11,545 nucleotides of DNA, taken from positions 1 through 11,545 of the forward strand of contig CALEZK010000122.1 in assembly GCA_937928585.1 (NCBI GenBank). The letters run 5' to 3'. The translations under genes were made by a program, and so were the position numbers. The stretch is from an uncultured bacterium (GTDB lineage: Bacteria > Hydrogenedentota > Hydrogenedentia > Hydrogenedentales > SLHB01). Position 1 is the stretch's first letter. Every line of letters begins with the position of its first letter. Of the stretch, positions 1-7,342 are shown in pieces. The notes beneath the pieces were generated by a model. The model did no database searches. It was given only the letters and a program-made list of their open reading frames with translations, and was not told the origin of the DNA.

Positions 1-176
1 CCCGGCTCCATGCCGCCGCCCTGGATCATGAAATTGGGAATCACGCGATGAAAGATCAATCCGTCGTAATATCCGCGCTGCGCGAGATTGACGAAATTGG
101 CGACCGTAACTGGCGCCTGATCGGGAAATAGTTTCAGTGAAATGTTGCCCTTGCTCGTGCGAATCGTTGCATTCAT
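1..176 (-). CDS. Cyclophilin-type peptidyl-prolyl cis-trans isomerase, N-terminal part (runs off left edge)
   Basis: Read from position 176 leftward, the minus strand gives 58 complete codons with no stop before the window edge. The product starts MNATIRTSKGNISLKLFPDQ and continues with APVTVANFVNLA, YYDGLIFHRVIPNFMIQGG, which is the classic N-terminal half of bacterial cyclophilins; the FHRVIPNFMIQGG stretch holds the catalytic Arg (residue 44) and the conserved Phe and Gln of the active site. The family catalyses cis-trans isomerisation of Xaa-Pro bonds during protein folding. No signal peptide precedes the domain, so this copy is probably cytoplasmic. The ATG at 176 is supported by a GGGAGG Shine-Dalgarno sequence (188-193 on the plus strand), 11 nt upstream. 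The full protein is probably around 140-190 residues by family norms; the C-terminal half, including the rest of the active site, is outside the window. Confidence 0.93.
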   Translation of the reverse strand, partial: MNATIRTSKGNISLKLFPDQAPVTVANFVNLAQRGYYDGLIFHRVIPNFMIQGGGMEP

Positions 177-200
177 TGTTAAAGGTGCCTCCCACTGGAA

Positions 201-209
201 AGTTTAGCA
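201..209 (-). promoter_or_regulatory. Possible extended -10 promoter for the cyclophilin gene
   Basis: On the minus strand the sequence TGC-TAAACT resembles an extended -10 element (TGn followed by a TATAAT-like hexamer). Initiation about 7 nt downstream would place the RNA start near 194, just ahead of the GGGAGG ribosome-binding site and the ATG at 176. No convincing -35 hexamer is present, which fits an extended -10 promoter but also makes the call weak. Confidence 0.3.
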
Positions 210-232
210 CAGCACAATCGCAGATTCTGAAT

Positions 233-273
233 CACAAGGGGACCACGCAAAGAGGACTGCGCAAAGGGGACTG
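233..273. repeat. Degenerate tandem repeat, three units of 13-14 nt
   Basis: Three consecutive units are visible: CACAAGGGGACCA (233-245), CGCAAAGAGGACTG (246-259) and CGCAAAGGGGACTG (260-273). The last two differ at a single base and the first is a more diverged 13-nt version. The third unit runs directly into the left arm of the inverted repeat at 266-336. The array lies wholly in the gap between the cyclophilin start and the DUF1501 stop codon. Confidence 0.7.
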
Positions 274-336
274 TCACGCACGCGCCCGAAAGCCGTCTCA
301 TTCTCCCTGCGCTACCCCGCGTGCGTGGCTGTCCCC
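266..336. repeat. Imperfect inverted repeat, 18-nt arms, REP-like
   Basis: The left arm GGGGACTGTCACGCACGC (266-283) is matched by the right arm GCGTGCGTGGCTGTCCCC (319-336), complementary at 16 of 18 positions, with a 35-nt loop. No T-run follows on either strand, so this is not a standard intrinsic terminator, although the RNA hairpin could still separate the DUF1501 and cyclophilin transcripts. GC-rich palindromes of this type in intergenic spaces resemble REP or REPIN elements mobilised by Y1 (IS200-like) transposases; that identity is inferred. The remaining 39 nt to the DUF1501 stop show no further structure that I can see. Confidence 0.6.
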
Positions 337-375
337 GCTCTAGCCCGCGCGCACAGTCGCCCCAGCCACGTCAAA

Positions 376-1785
376 TCACGCAAGCACCTCATGCACAACA
401 TGCCCGTGCACGTCAGTCAATCGCCGGTCAATGCCGTTCTGGCGCACAGTGAGTTTCTCGTGATCGATTCCGAGCAGGTGCAGGACCGTCGCATGCAAAT
501 CGTAGCAATAGGTCTTGCCCACTTCCGCTTGATATCCCCAGTCGTCGCTTTGTCCATATGCGACGCCCTGTTTGATGCCCGCGCCCCACAACCACGTCAC
601 AAAACTCCCGCCATTGTGATCGCGGCCTACTCCCGCCTGCGCGAAAGGCGTGCGGCCAAACTCGGTCGTCCAGATGACGAGCGTATCGCTGTCGAGTCCG
701 CGCACACGAAGATCCTGCAATAGCGCGGCGATTGGCTTGTCCACGCTCGCGGCCATGGGCGGAAGCTCAGTTAAAATGTTCGCGTGATTGTCCCAATTGC
801 CGGTCGCGCCCTGCGGACCGCTCCACACCTGCACAAAGCGCACGCCACGTTCGATCAATCGCGTTGCCAGCAGACAGCGTCGGCCAAAATCTTCCGTCAC
901 GGCGTTGTCCAACCCATAGGCCTTGCGCACGGACTCCGGTTCCCGCATCACGTCAAAAGCGTCCGGCGCGGAGAGCTGCATCTTCGCGGCAAGCTCATAG
1001 CTGGCAATGCGCGCGTCGAGCCGCGAATCCCCGGGGCGTTCGGCCGCATGCGCGCGGTTAATCTTGTCCAACAGCGTGAGACCCGCTGGATCCGTCGCGG
1101 GATTTGGGAAATCGAACTTCTCGTTTGCAAAAAGATCCGGCACCGGCTGCGGCGCGGAAGCATTGATAACCGTGCCCTGATGCACCGTCGGCAGAAACCC
1201 CGCCGAAAAACATCCGCGTTGGTTGTACGGAAGCCCTTTGGCATCGGGCAGCACGACAAAGCTTGGCAGGTTGTCGCGCAGACTTCCCAGCGCATACGAG
1301 ATCCACGCGCCCATGCATGGAAAACCGGGCAACAGAAATCCGGAGTTCATCATGTACGTGCCCGGCCCGTGAACATTCGTCTTCGACGCCATGGCCATGA
1401 GAAACGCCATTTCATCCACGAACTTGGCCTGCTCCGGAAACATCTCGCTGACCCAACGCCCGCTTTGGCCGTGCTGCTTGAACGCAAACGGACTTTTCAT
1501 AATCGCGCCGGCGGGCGCAGTGAAACCTTCGGGCTTTTCCGTCGGGCCAAGCATTTGTCCGTGCAGGCGTTCGAGTTCAGGCTTGTAATCGAAAAGATCC
1601 ATCGGGCTTGCGCCGCCGGTCATAAACAGTTGTATGACGCGGTTTACTTTTGCGGGGTGATGGTTCATGGAAGCGGCAAATGCGTCTTGACTGAACAGAT
1701 GCGCGAGCGCAAGGCCCGCGAACCCGCCGCCCGCGTTGTGCAGAAACGTTCGGCGCGACATGCATGATGTATCGGACGCGTTCAT
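376..1785 (-). CDS. DUF1501 domain-containing protein, Tat-exported
   Basis: This 469-residue protein opens with a twin-arginine signal (SRRTFLHNAGGG at residues 10-21, then a hydrophobic stretch ending near AFA at 35-37), so it is predicted to cross the inner membrane folded. The mature part is a DUF1501 domain, related to the sulfatase/alkaline phosphatase superfamily. Recognisable blocks are VIQLFMTGGASPMDLFDYKP (50-69), the ARIASYELAAKMQ segment (258-270), WDNHANI (331-337), TTEFGRTP (373-380), GRDHNGG (387-393) and DLHATVLHLLGIDH (429-442). The Asp and His residues in these blocks are candidate metal ligands by analogy. It starts 3 nt after the stop of the PSD1 gene with no strong Shine-Dalgarno site, suggesting translational coupling; an alternative start is Met9 (ATG at 1759-1761). 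PSD1/DUF1501 pairs are widespread in planctomycete-type bacteria. The substrate is unknown. Confidence 0.93.
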   Translation of the reverse strand: MNASDTSCMSRRTFLHNAGGGFAGLALAHLFSQDAFAASMNHHPAKVNRVIQLFMTGGASPMDLFDYKPELERLHGQMLGPTEKPEGFTAPAGAIMKSPFAFKQHGQSGRWVSEMFPEQAKFVDEMAFLMAMASKTNVHGPGTYMMNSGFLLPGFPCMGAWISYALGSLRDNLPSFVVLPDAKGLPYNQRGCFSAGFLPTVHQGTVINASAPQPVPDLFANEKFDFPNPATDPAGLTLLDKINRAHAAERPGDSRLDARIASYELAAKMQLSAPDAFDVMREPESVRKAYGLDNAVTEDFGRRCLLATRLIERGVRFVQVWSGPQGATGNWDNHANILTELPPMAASVDKPIAALLQDLRVRGLDSDTLVIWTTEFGRTPFAQAGVGRDHNGGSFVTWLWGAGIKQGVAYGQSDDWGYQAEVGKTYCYDLHATVLHLLGIDHEKLTVRQNGIDRRLTDVHGHVVHEVLA

Positions 1786-1788
1786 CGC

Positions 1789-4700
1789 TTAGTCCACAAA
1801 CAGATATTCATTGCTGTTAAGAAGCACGCGGCACAGCGCCGCCAATCCGTACGATTCCACATGCGCCGCAAAAGCCGACGCTTCGCTTGCGCTCGGTTTA
1901 CGCTGCCAGCAAAGTTCCACCGCGCGCGCGATCTGGTCGGCGGTCTCCGATCGCTCTTCCGACACGCGCGATGCCAGCGCCTGGCTGTGGTATAGCACAA
2001 AGTCGTTGTTGTACAACGCGAGCGATTGTAACGACGAAGCCGAGAACGCGCGGTTGGGAGAAAGCAATCCGAGATCGGGAAAGTCCAGCGCTTCCATAAA
2101 GGGATCGGCAATCCCGCGCCAGACATATCGATAAATACTGCGCCGTGGCGCGTTCTCTGCGCCCCAGTCGTACGTTGCGTAATCAAGGGCGGGCGTAATC
2201 TGCGGCCCCTTGCTTTGCGAAAAATGCTGCACGCCCGGGCCTCCCATGGTCAAGTCAATCCTTCCCGAAACCGTGAACGTGTAATCGCGATAGGCGTCTG
2301 CATCGATGCGATGCCGGTTCTGCCTCCACAAAAATACATTGCCGCCATCCACCTCGGCGGCATCGTCGCGATTTGCGGATGCCTGCCGATACGTCGCACT
2401 GGTCACGATGAGTCGATGCAGCGCCTTGAGCGATCCATTCGCGTCGTCGCGGAACCAAGTCGCAAGATAATCAAGCAACGCCGGGTGCGATGGCATGCCA
2501 CCCATTCTTCCAAAGTCGCTGGGCGTATCGCAGATGCCGCGTCCGAAGTGAAATTGCCACACGCGGTTCACGATGCTGCGCCACGTAAGCACGTTGTCGG
2601 GATGTGCAAACCATTCCGCAAGCGCGGCGCGACGTTCGCCCTCGTTCATCGGATTCTTGAGTTCAAACCGTCCAGGGAGGTGTGTCAACACCGACAGCGC
2701 GCCCGGCGGAATCAGCTCGCGCGGTTTGTCGAAATCGCCGCGTTCGAGCCGATGCACGGGTTTCGGCTCCGCCAAGGTGCGAATCATTTTCGCAGGCTCG
2801 CCATCGGGTATGTCCACCGTGGTGCCCGCCGCGAATACATGCGATTGTTCGGGCAGCTTCTTCAGCGCCGCATTCGCGACTTCACGCAACGCGTGGGATG
2901 CAATCGCGAGGCGCTGCGCTTCGCTGCGATCGGCCTGCGCTACAGCCAACGCTTCCGATACGGCTGCGGGCAACGCATGCGCGCGTTCCACCGCGTCTCC
3001 CGTAACCGAAAGCCGATACGCGCCAATCAAGTGACCGCTGCCGTGCAATTGCTTCAACGTTACCGCGATTCCCGCGCCTGGGGGAGTCGCCAATGGTTCC
3101 GCGAGCGTGAAGACAGCATGATGCGACTTGCCAACATCCGGATGAATCCCCCACGCGGTGTCCTCCTTGCCGTCAATCGCGCGTGCAATGTCCCAATCCG
3201 CCTGGTTGAAGTCCGCGGTCGCGCTGTCGAATTTAATCTTGATCGGATCTGCCTGCCCTGGCGCGAAGAAAAGCATCTCCACTTCCGAGAGATGAAAGTT
3301 CCCGTTGTCATTGCGTCCAGGCCCGTTCATCGGCAACGTTTCATCGGAAAGCACTTCAAGTCGTAGCGCGGTGATTACCGGTAGCGAAGTCGTCGCTGTA
3401 GCCGAGTAGGTATCTTTCTCCGGGCGCGTGCCGTAGGCGAGTATTACTCCGTCATTCTCTCGGCGTTGGCTCGTGCCATTGAAAGTCAGAAAGGTCACCA
3501 CGTCCAGCGGTGTCCACGCAGCGCCGCTTCCCCGCGATGCGATCCATTGGTTTACGATCGCGTCGTTTGCCGGTGTAAGCAACACACCGCCGTCTTTCGC
3601 ATCGCATGCGGCCAACAGTGCGTTCCACTTCTTGCGTTCTTGCGCAATCGCGGGATCCGCGTCATACGGGATATCGCCCTTCAGCACGCCGGAAAAAACC
3701 GCCTGTAGCGCGTAATAATCTTCCTGCGATATTGGATCGAATTTATGGGCGTGACACCGCGCGCAGTTCGCCGTAGTGCTGACCAACGCCGCCATGACTT
3801 GCGTGACGAGATCGTCGCGATCGAGATAATCGAAGGTAACCGTGGCGGTCGCATAGGTGCTGAGGTCAAACGTGCCGGCGCCAAGAAATCCCAGCGCGGG
3901 AATCAAGTGCGGTTCGTCCGGATACAAAACGTCTGCCGCCAGTTGTTCGCGGATAAACCGTGGCCATGGCGTATCGTTGTTCAGTGATGCAATGACGTAG
4001 TCCCGATAGCGCCACGCGTTGTCGCGGCCAATATCGTGTTCATATCCGTGCGAATCCGCGAAGTGAATGGTATCAAGCCAGTGGCGCGCCCACCGCTCCC
4101 CATGGCGCGGTGAAGCGAGCAACGCATCAACAACCTTTTCGTAGGCCGCGGGATCAGGATCGGATTGAAATGCCTCGACTTCTTCCGGGGATGGCGGCAT
4201 GCCAATCAGGTCGTAGTACAGCCGTCGTATGAGCGTGCGGCGGTCGGCTTCCGGAGAGGGCGACAGCCCCTTCTCCGCGAGCGATGCGCGGACAAATGCG
4301 TCAATCGGATTATCGGCCCCATCCGGCACGAGCGGCTTCACCAGCGGCTGCAACGACCAATGCGGAGCTTTGTCTTGCGTCGCGCCAGCGAGTTCGTCCG
4401 GCCAGGCCGGCCCCGCGTCAATCCACGCGCGCAGAATCGCGATCTCTTCGGTCGTCAACGGCGGAACGCTGCTCTTCGCAGGCGGCATGGCCAATTCGGG
4501 ATCAATCCCGCTCACGAAATGGATCAGCGGGCTCGCTTCGGCATTGTGCGGAATGATGGCGGGTGATCCGCTGTCCCCTCCCCGAAGTGCCGTGTCGCGA
4601 ATATCGAGCCGATAGCCGCTCCGCTGCTTCTCCGGTCCGTGGCAACCGTAGCAACTCCGCTCGAATATCGGCAGGACTTCCGTCGCAAAATCGGGGGCCG

Positions 4701-4803
4701 CAATCCCTTGTCCCGCAAAGGTTGCGGCCAGGGCAAACAAAAGGCATATGGAGGGAATCGCGCGGGGACCGCGCTTCGACGCGCCGATCAGTCTGTTGCC
4801 CAC
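1789..4803 (-). CDS. PSD1 and planctomycete cytochrome C domain-containing protein (DUF1549/DUF1553)
   Basis: A 1004-residue secreted protein. Residues 1-36 form a Sec-type signal (basic start, then SICLLFALAATFAG, cleavage near GIAA). A planctomycete cytochrome C domain follows: the haem-binding motif CYGCH is at 51-55, AMPP near 105-108 supplies a likely Met ligand, and the domain ends around WIDAG (127-131). A DUF1549 (PSCyt2) domain spans about 165-375 and contains a second CxxCH (CARCH, 347-351) followed by AHKFDPI. Residues from about 400 to 620 contain a discoidin-like segment with GNFHLSEVEM. The C-terminal DUF1553 (PSD1) domain, from about 690, has SIVNRVWQFHFGRGI, PSDFGRMGG and PSHPALLDYLA. 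The start is GTG at 4803: an in-frame TAA lies 8 codons upstream, no in-frame ATG is near, and GGAGAGG sits 9 nt before. Its role may be in carbohydrate or redox metabolism at the envelope, but is not established. Confidence 0.93.
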   Translation of the reverse strand: MGNRLIGASKRGPRAIPSICLLFALAATFAGQGIAAPDFATEVLPIFERSCYGCHGPEKQRSGYRLDIRDTALRGGDSGSPAIIPHNAEASPLIHFVSGIDPELAMPPAKSSVPPLTTEEIAILRAWIDAGPAWPDELAGATQDKAPHWSLQPLVKPLVPDGADNPIDAFVRASLAEKGLSPSPEADRRTLIRRLYYDLIGMPPSPEEVEAFQSDPDPAAYEKVVDALLASPRHGERWARHWLDTIHFADSHGYEHDIGRDNAWRYRDYVIASLNNDTPWPRFIREQLAADVLYPDEPHLIPALGFLGAGTFDLSTYATATVTFDYLDRDDLVTQVMAALVSTTANCARCHAHKFDPISQEDYYALQAVFSGVLKGDIPYDADPAIAQERKKWNALLAACDAKDGGVLLTPANDAIVNQWIASRGSGAAWTPLDVVTFLTFNGTSQRRENDGVILAYGTRPEKDTYSATATTSLPVITALRLEVLSDETLPMNGPGRNDNGNFHLSEVEMLFFAPGQADPIKIKFDSATADFNQADWDIARAIDGKEDTAWGIHPDVGKSHHAVFTLAEPLATPPGAGIAVTLKQLHGSGHLIGAYRLSVTGDAVERAHALPAAVSEALAVAQADRSEAQRLAIASHALREVANAALKKLPEQSHVFAAGTTVDIPDGEPAKMIRTLAEPKPVHRLERGDFDKPRELIPPGALSVLTHLPGRFELKNPMNEGERRAALAEWFAHPDNVLTWRSIVNRVWQFHFGRGICDTPSDFGRMGGMPSHPALLDYLATWFRDDANGSLKALHRLIVTSATYRQASANRDDAAEVDGGNVFLWRQNRHRIDADAYRDYTFTVSGRIDLTMGGPGVQHFSQSKGPQITPALDYATYDWGAENAPRRSIYRYVWRGIADPFMEALDFPDLGLLSPNRAFSASSLQSLALYNNDFVLYHSQALASRVSEERSETADQIARAVELCWQRKPSASEASAFAAHVESYGLAALCRVLLNSNEYLFVD

Positions 4804-4812
4804 AACTGCATG

Positions 4813-4819
4813 CCTCTCC
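4813..4819 (-). promoter_or_regulatory. Ribosome-binding site fixing the GTG start of the PSD1 gene
   Basis: GGAGAGG on the minus strand lies 9 nt upstream of the GTG at 4803-4801. Together with the in-frame TAA just upstream, it selects this GTG as the start. An ATG at 4811-4809 is out of frame. Confidence 0.7.
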
Positions 4820-4832
4820 GGCGGTTAAATCG

Positions 4833-4861
4833 TTCGTACAGGCGCCCTCGCATAAATCGAA
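4833..4861 (-). promoter_or_regulatory. Weak candidate sigma-70-type promoter for the PSD1-DUF1501 unit
   Basis: On the minus strand TTCGAT (4861-4856), a 17-nt spacer and TACGAA (4838-4833) are laid out like -35 and -10 hexamers. The -35 matches consensus poorly, so this is tentative. It would give a leader of about 20-25 nt that includes the GGAGAGG ribosome-binding site. Confidence 0.22.
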
Positions 4862-4871
4862 CGCCCGGCTG

Positions 4872-4890
4872 AATTGCCCATCCGGCAATT
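4872..4890. repeat. Perfect 7-bp inverted repeat, possible operator
   Basis: AATTGCC (4872-4878) and GGCAATT (4884-4890) are exact inverted copies around the 5-nt spacer CATCC. It lies in the 202-nt space between two divergent genes, just upstream of the weak promoter proposed for the PSD1 gene and about 80 nt before the -35 of the penicillin-binding protein gene. A second small palindrome, ATTCG-GA-CGAAT, is at 4906-4917. Either could be a regulator-binding site; no family can be named. Confidence 0.4.
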
Positions 4891-4969
4891 GATGAGAATA
4901 CGACAATTCGGACGAATCTGCCAATAGTGGCGCATGCAACCGATTCGGGCCCACTGGACATTCATTCGA

Positions 4970-4998
4970 TTGAGCCAAAAAGGACAGCGTGGTACGAT
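4970..4998 (+). promoter_or_regulatory. Promoter of the penicillin-binding protein gene, leaderless start predicted
   Basis: TTGAGC (4970-4975) and TACGAT (4993-4998) are separated by exactly 17 nt, matching 4 of 6 (TTGACA) and 4 of 6 (TATAAT) consensus positions. The usual initiation distance puts the RNA start at about 5005-5006, which is the A of the ATG at 5006. A transcript starting here has essentially no 5' leader, consistent with the absence of a well-placed Shine-Dalgarno site; the nearest purine-rich stretch (AGGA at 4981-4984) is too far from the ATG. Confidence 0.5.
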
Positions 4999-5005
4999 CT
5001 TAGAC

Positions 5006-7201
5006 ATGTCAGACCAATTTAAGGATATTCCCTCCCTCTGGAAGCGAATGAACGCCCGCGGGTGCGGTTTTCTGTTCTTCCTGTTCATGCTTGTCGCGGG
5101 AGCGGCCTTTGGCAGCGCCTTGGGCTTCTTTTCATGGCGCATGGAGAAAGCAAAGGCCCAAATCGAGTCTCTCGACCAGTTTCGCCCCAAGATCGGGAGC
5201 AAAGTCTACGCCGATGGCGGCGCGGTCTTTCTCGGCGAATACAACGTCGAGAATCGCCAGCTCGTGCGGCTGAATGAAATTCCGTTAATACTCCAGAAGG
5301 CCGTGGTGGCCGCCGAAGACGCCGTCTTCTACCAACACAAAGGCGTCCGGCCGGACGCTCTGTTCCAGACCGGCTTGCGCGCGATGCGCACCGGCCGTGT
5401 GCGCGGCGCGAGCACGATTACCATGCAGTTGGTGCGCAACGCGGAAGAGGCGACCGGCGTCACAAAAGAGCGCACGCCCTCGCGCAAGTTGCTGGAAATG
5501 ATCGTCGCCCTCCAGGTTGAGCGCGAATTCACCAAGGACGAAATCCTCGAGCTCTATCTCAATCAGGTCTTTCTCGGCGGAAGCGCGCACGGCGTCGAAG
5601 CCGCCGCACAGCAGTATTTCGGCAAATCGTGCAAGGACGTAACCCTTCAGGAAGCCGCTACCATCGCGGCGATTCTCCCGTCGCCCAATGCGTACCGCCC
5701 CGATTTCCATCCGGATCGCACGCAACACCAGCGGAACCTGATACTCGATCGCATGCTCGAACACGGCTTCATTACCGCCGAGGAATTCGAGCGTGCGCGC
5801 GGCACTTCGGTCAAAGACTACACCCTCACGCAGGAACAACGCCTGGCGCGCATGAACGAAGAAGCTGGCATGCTGACGCCAAACAAATTCCGCGCGCCCT
5901 ATTTCGTTCGCGAAATGAAAATTCGCATGTTGCAGGAGCAGAAGTTCGACGACCAACAGCTAATCGACGACGGCTATGAAATTGTCACAACGCTGGACAT
6001 GCGCCTGCAGAAAGCGGCCGAGGAAGCGCTCTTTGAACAGTTGCGCAAGGTCGACGAGCGCAAACTGAAGGCCTTGCAGCGCGCGGGGCGTGAAGAGGAG
6101 TTTGTGCCGGTCCAGGGCGCGCTGGTGTGCATGGACAACCGACCCGAGTTCGCCGGCTACGTGCGCGCGCTGGTCGGTGGACGTAACTGGGAAGAGGAAC
6201 AGTTCAACATGGCGACGCAAGCCGCGCGCCAGCCGGGTTCCAGTGTGAAGCCGTTTGTATGGGCTGCCGCCCTCGAACACGGTCGAAACAAAAAGATCAG
6301 CCCGACAACCATTCGCGTCGATGGACCGTTTACAAAAATGGGTGGAAACGGACAGGTATGGTCGCCGCGGAATTTCTCCGGTGACTATTCAGGGCCAGTT
6401 TCACTGCGTCTCGCGCTCGAAAAATCGATCAACACCGTCGCCGTTCGTCTCACCGAAGAGTTCGGCGTTAATGCCATCAAAGAAACAATTCAAGAATGTG
6501 GATTCAGCATTCCGATTCCCGCCGATGCGAGTCTAACCGTCGCTTTGGGTTCGCATTCGGTCACTGCGCTTGAGCAGTGCGCTGCGTATGCGATGTTCCC
6601 CAACGGTGGAAAGTATGCCAAACCCATCTTCATTGAAGCGATCAAAGACCGCGATGGATTGGAAATGTATCGAGCGAAACCCAAACCAGAGCAGCGAATG
6701 AAACCGGATGTCGCGTTCGTGATGTTGCACATGATGCGCGGCGTCTGCGAATCTCCCTGGGGCACCGGTGGCCGCACCAGTGCGCTCAAGCGTCCGCGTG
6801 CGGGCAAAACCGGCACGTCCAACGACGCCCGCGACGTGTGGTTCTGCGGCTTCACACCCGAATACACCTGCGTTGTCTGGATTGGTTACAAAGACAATCG
6901 CTCGCTCGGTCAAGGCGCCGATTACACTGGCGGACGCCTCACCGTTCCCGTGTGGACCAATTTCATGATGAAAGCGCTTGAAGGACAGGAAGTGAAAGAC
7001 TTCAAAGAGCCCGAGGGCGCGAATATCGAATGGCACAAGGTGACGCGTCAAACCAGCCGTGGGTCGCAGGGCGGATTCAATGAAGCATTCATCAAAGGCA
7101 CGTACGCGCCGCCTGCGCCGCCTGCGCCAAAACCGGAAGACGAATTGGATAGCATAGAACGGCAAATGGAGCAAAACCTCCTCTTATCCGAAGCGCAGTA
7201 A
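5006..7201 (+). CDS. Class A penicillin-binding protein (bifunctional glycosyltransferase/transpeptidase, PBP1A-like)
   Basis: A 731-residue inner-membrane protein that polymerises lipid II into glycan strands and cross-links their peptides in the periplasm. A short cytoplasmic start precedes one membrane anchor at about 20-44. The GT51 glycosyltransferase domain follows: catalytic Glu104 in VAAEDAVFYQHKG, then GASTITMQLVRN (134-145), RKLLEMIVALQVEREFTKDE and EAATIAAILPSPNAYRP. The transpeptidase domain has the three expected motifs: SSVK at 412-415 with the nucleophile Ser412, SIN at 474-476 and KTG at 601-603. The tail is Pro-rich (APPAPPAPKPE). At 731 residues it is shorter than the roughly 850-residue E. 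coli PBP1a, so accessory insertions are probably reduced. I chose ATG 5006 over the in-frame ATG 4934: it gives a conventional short cytoplasmic tail, and the predicted promoter lies between the two. It is transcribed alone, opposite to its neighbours. Confidence 0.95.
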   Translation: MSDQFKDIPSLWKRMNARGCGFLFFLFMLVAGAAFGSALGFFSWRMEKAKAQIESLDQFRPKIGSKVYADGGAVFLGEYNVENRQLVRLNEIPLILQKAVVAAEDAVFYQHKGVRPDALFQTGLRAMRTGRVRGASTITMQLVRNAEEATGVTKERTPSRKLLEMIVALQVEREFTKDEILELYLNQVFLGGSAHGVEAAAQQYFGKSCKDVTLQEAATIAAILPSPNAYRPDFHPDRTQHQRNLILDRMLEHGFITAEEFERARGTSVKDYTLTQEQRLARMNEEAGMLTPNKFRAPYFVREMKIRMLQEQKFDDQQLIDDGYEIVTTLDMRLQKAAEEALFEQLRKVDERKLKALQRAGREEEFVPVQGALVCMDNRPEFAGYVRALVGGRNWEEEQFNMATQAARQPGSSVKPFVWAAALEHGRNKKISPTTIRVDGPFTKMGGNGQVWSPRNFSGDYSGPVSLRLALEKSINTVAVRLTEEFGVNAIKETIQECGFSIPIPADASLTVALGSHSVTALEQCAAYAMFPNGGKYAKPIFIEAIKDRDGLEMYRAKPKPEQRMKPDVAFVMLHMMRGVCESPWGTGGRTSALKRPRAGKTGTSNDARDVWFCGFTPEYTCVVWIGYKDNRSLGQGADYTGGRLTVPVWTNFMMKALEGQEVKDFKEPEGANIEWHKVTRQTSRGSQGGFNEAFIKGTYAPPAPPAPKPEDELDSIERQMEQNLLLSEAQ

Positions 7202-7212
7202 CCCGGATTTTT
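7186..7212 (+). terminator. Weak candidate intrinsic terminator at the end of the penicillin-binding protein gene
   Basis: ATCCG (7186-7190) can pair with CGGAT (7204-7208) across the stop codon, and five T residues follow from 7208. The stem is only 5 bp with a 13-nt loop, so strength would be low. The same CGGATT is also the outer edge of the larger inverted repeat at 7205-7312, so the two structures would compete. Confidence 0.2.
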
Positions 7213-7312
7213 CACTCGCACATACCCTGAATCCGATAACCAAAGAGAAAACAGCAGTTTATGAGGGATCAATGAGTAGTTCCTGACAACACGTTGTGCG
7301 TGTGAAAAATCC
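7205..7312. repeat. Long-range inverted repeat, 17-nt arms with one mismatch
   Basis: GGATTTTTCACTCGCAC (7205-7221) and GTGCGTGTGAAAAATCC (7296-7312) are complementary at 16 of 17 positions, enclosing 74 nt. The repeat begins 4 nt after the penicillin-binding protein stop, in the 241-nt gap between convergent genes. The enclosed part holds smaller palindromes such as ACAAC-AC-GTTGT (7286-7297). Its function is unknown; it may be a bidirectional terminator, a folded RNA or the remnant of a small mobile repeat. Confidence 0.65.
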
Positions 7313-7342
7313 TCACCAGTGAACCTCTGGGTTTTCTCGTAA

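Noticed and set aside
137..343. 68-codon plus-strand frame across the left intergenic repeats
   Set aside because: Its translation comes from the tandem and inverted repeats and antisense cyclophilin sequence; there is no ribosome-binding site or recognisable protein.
784..1767. 327-codon open reading frame on the plus strand, opposite the DUF1501 gene
   Set aside because: It is antisense to a gene with clear family motifs; the translation is rich in Arg and His and has no domain signature.
2215..3366. 383-codon open reading frame on the plus strand, opposite the PSD1 gene
   Set aside because: Same reasoning: mirror of a strongly supported coding frame, Arg-rich, no motifs, no ribosome-binding site.
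4934..5005. Upstream in-frame ATG extending the penicillin-binding protein by 24 residues
   Set aside because: The extension contains the predicted promoter, has no ribosome-binding site and lengthens the cytoplasmic tail with no family resemblance.
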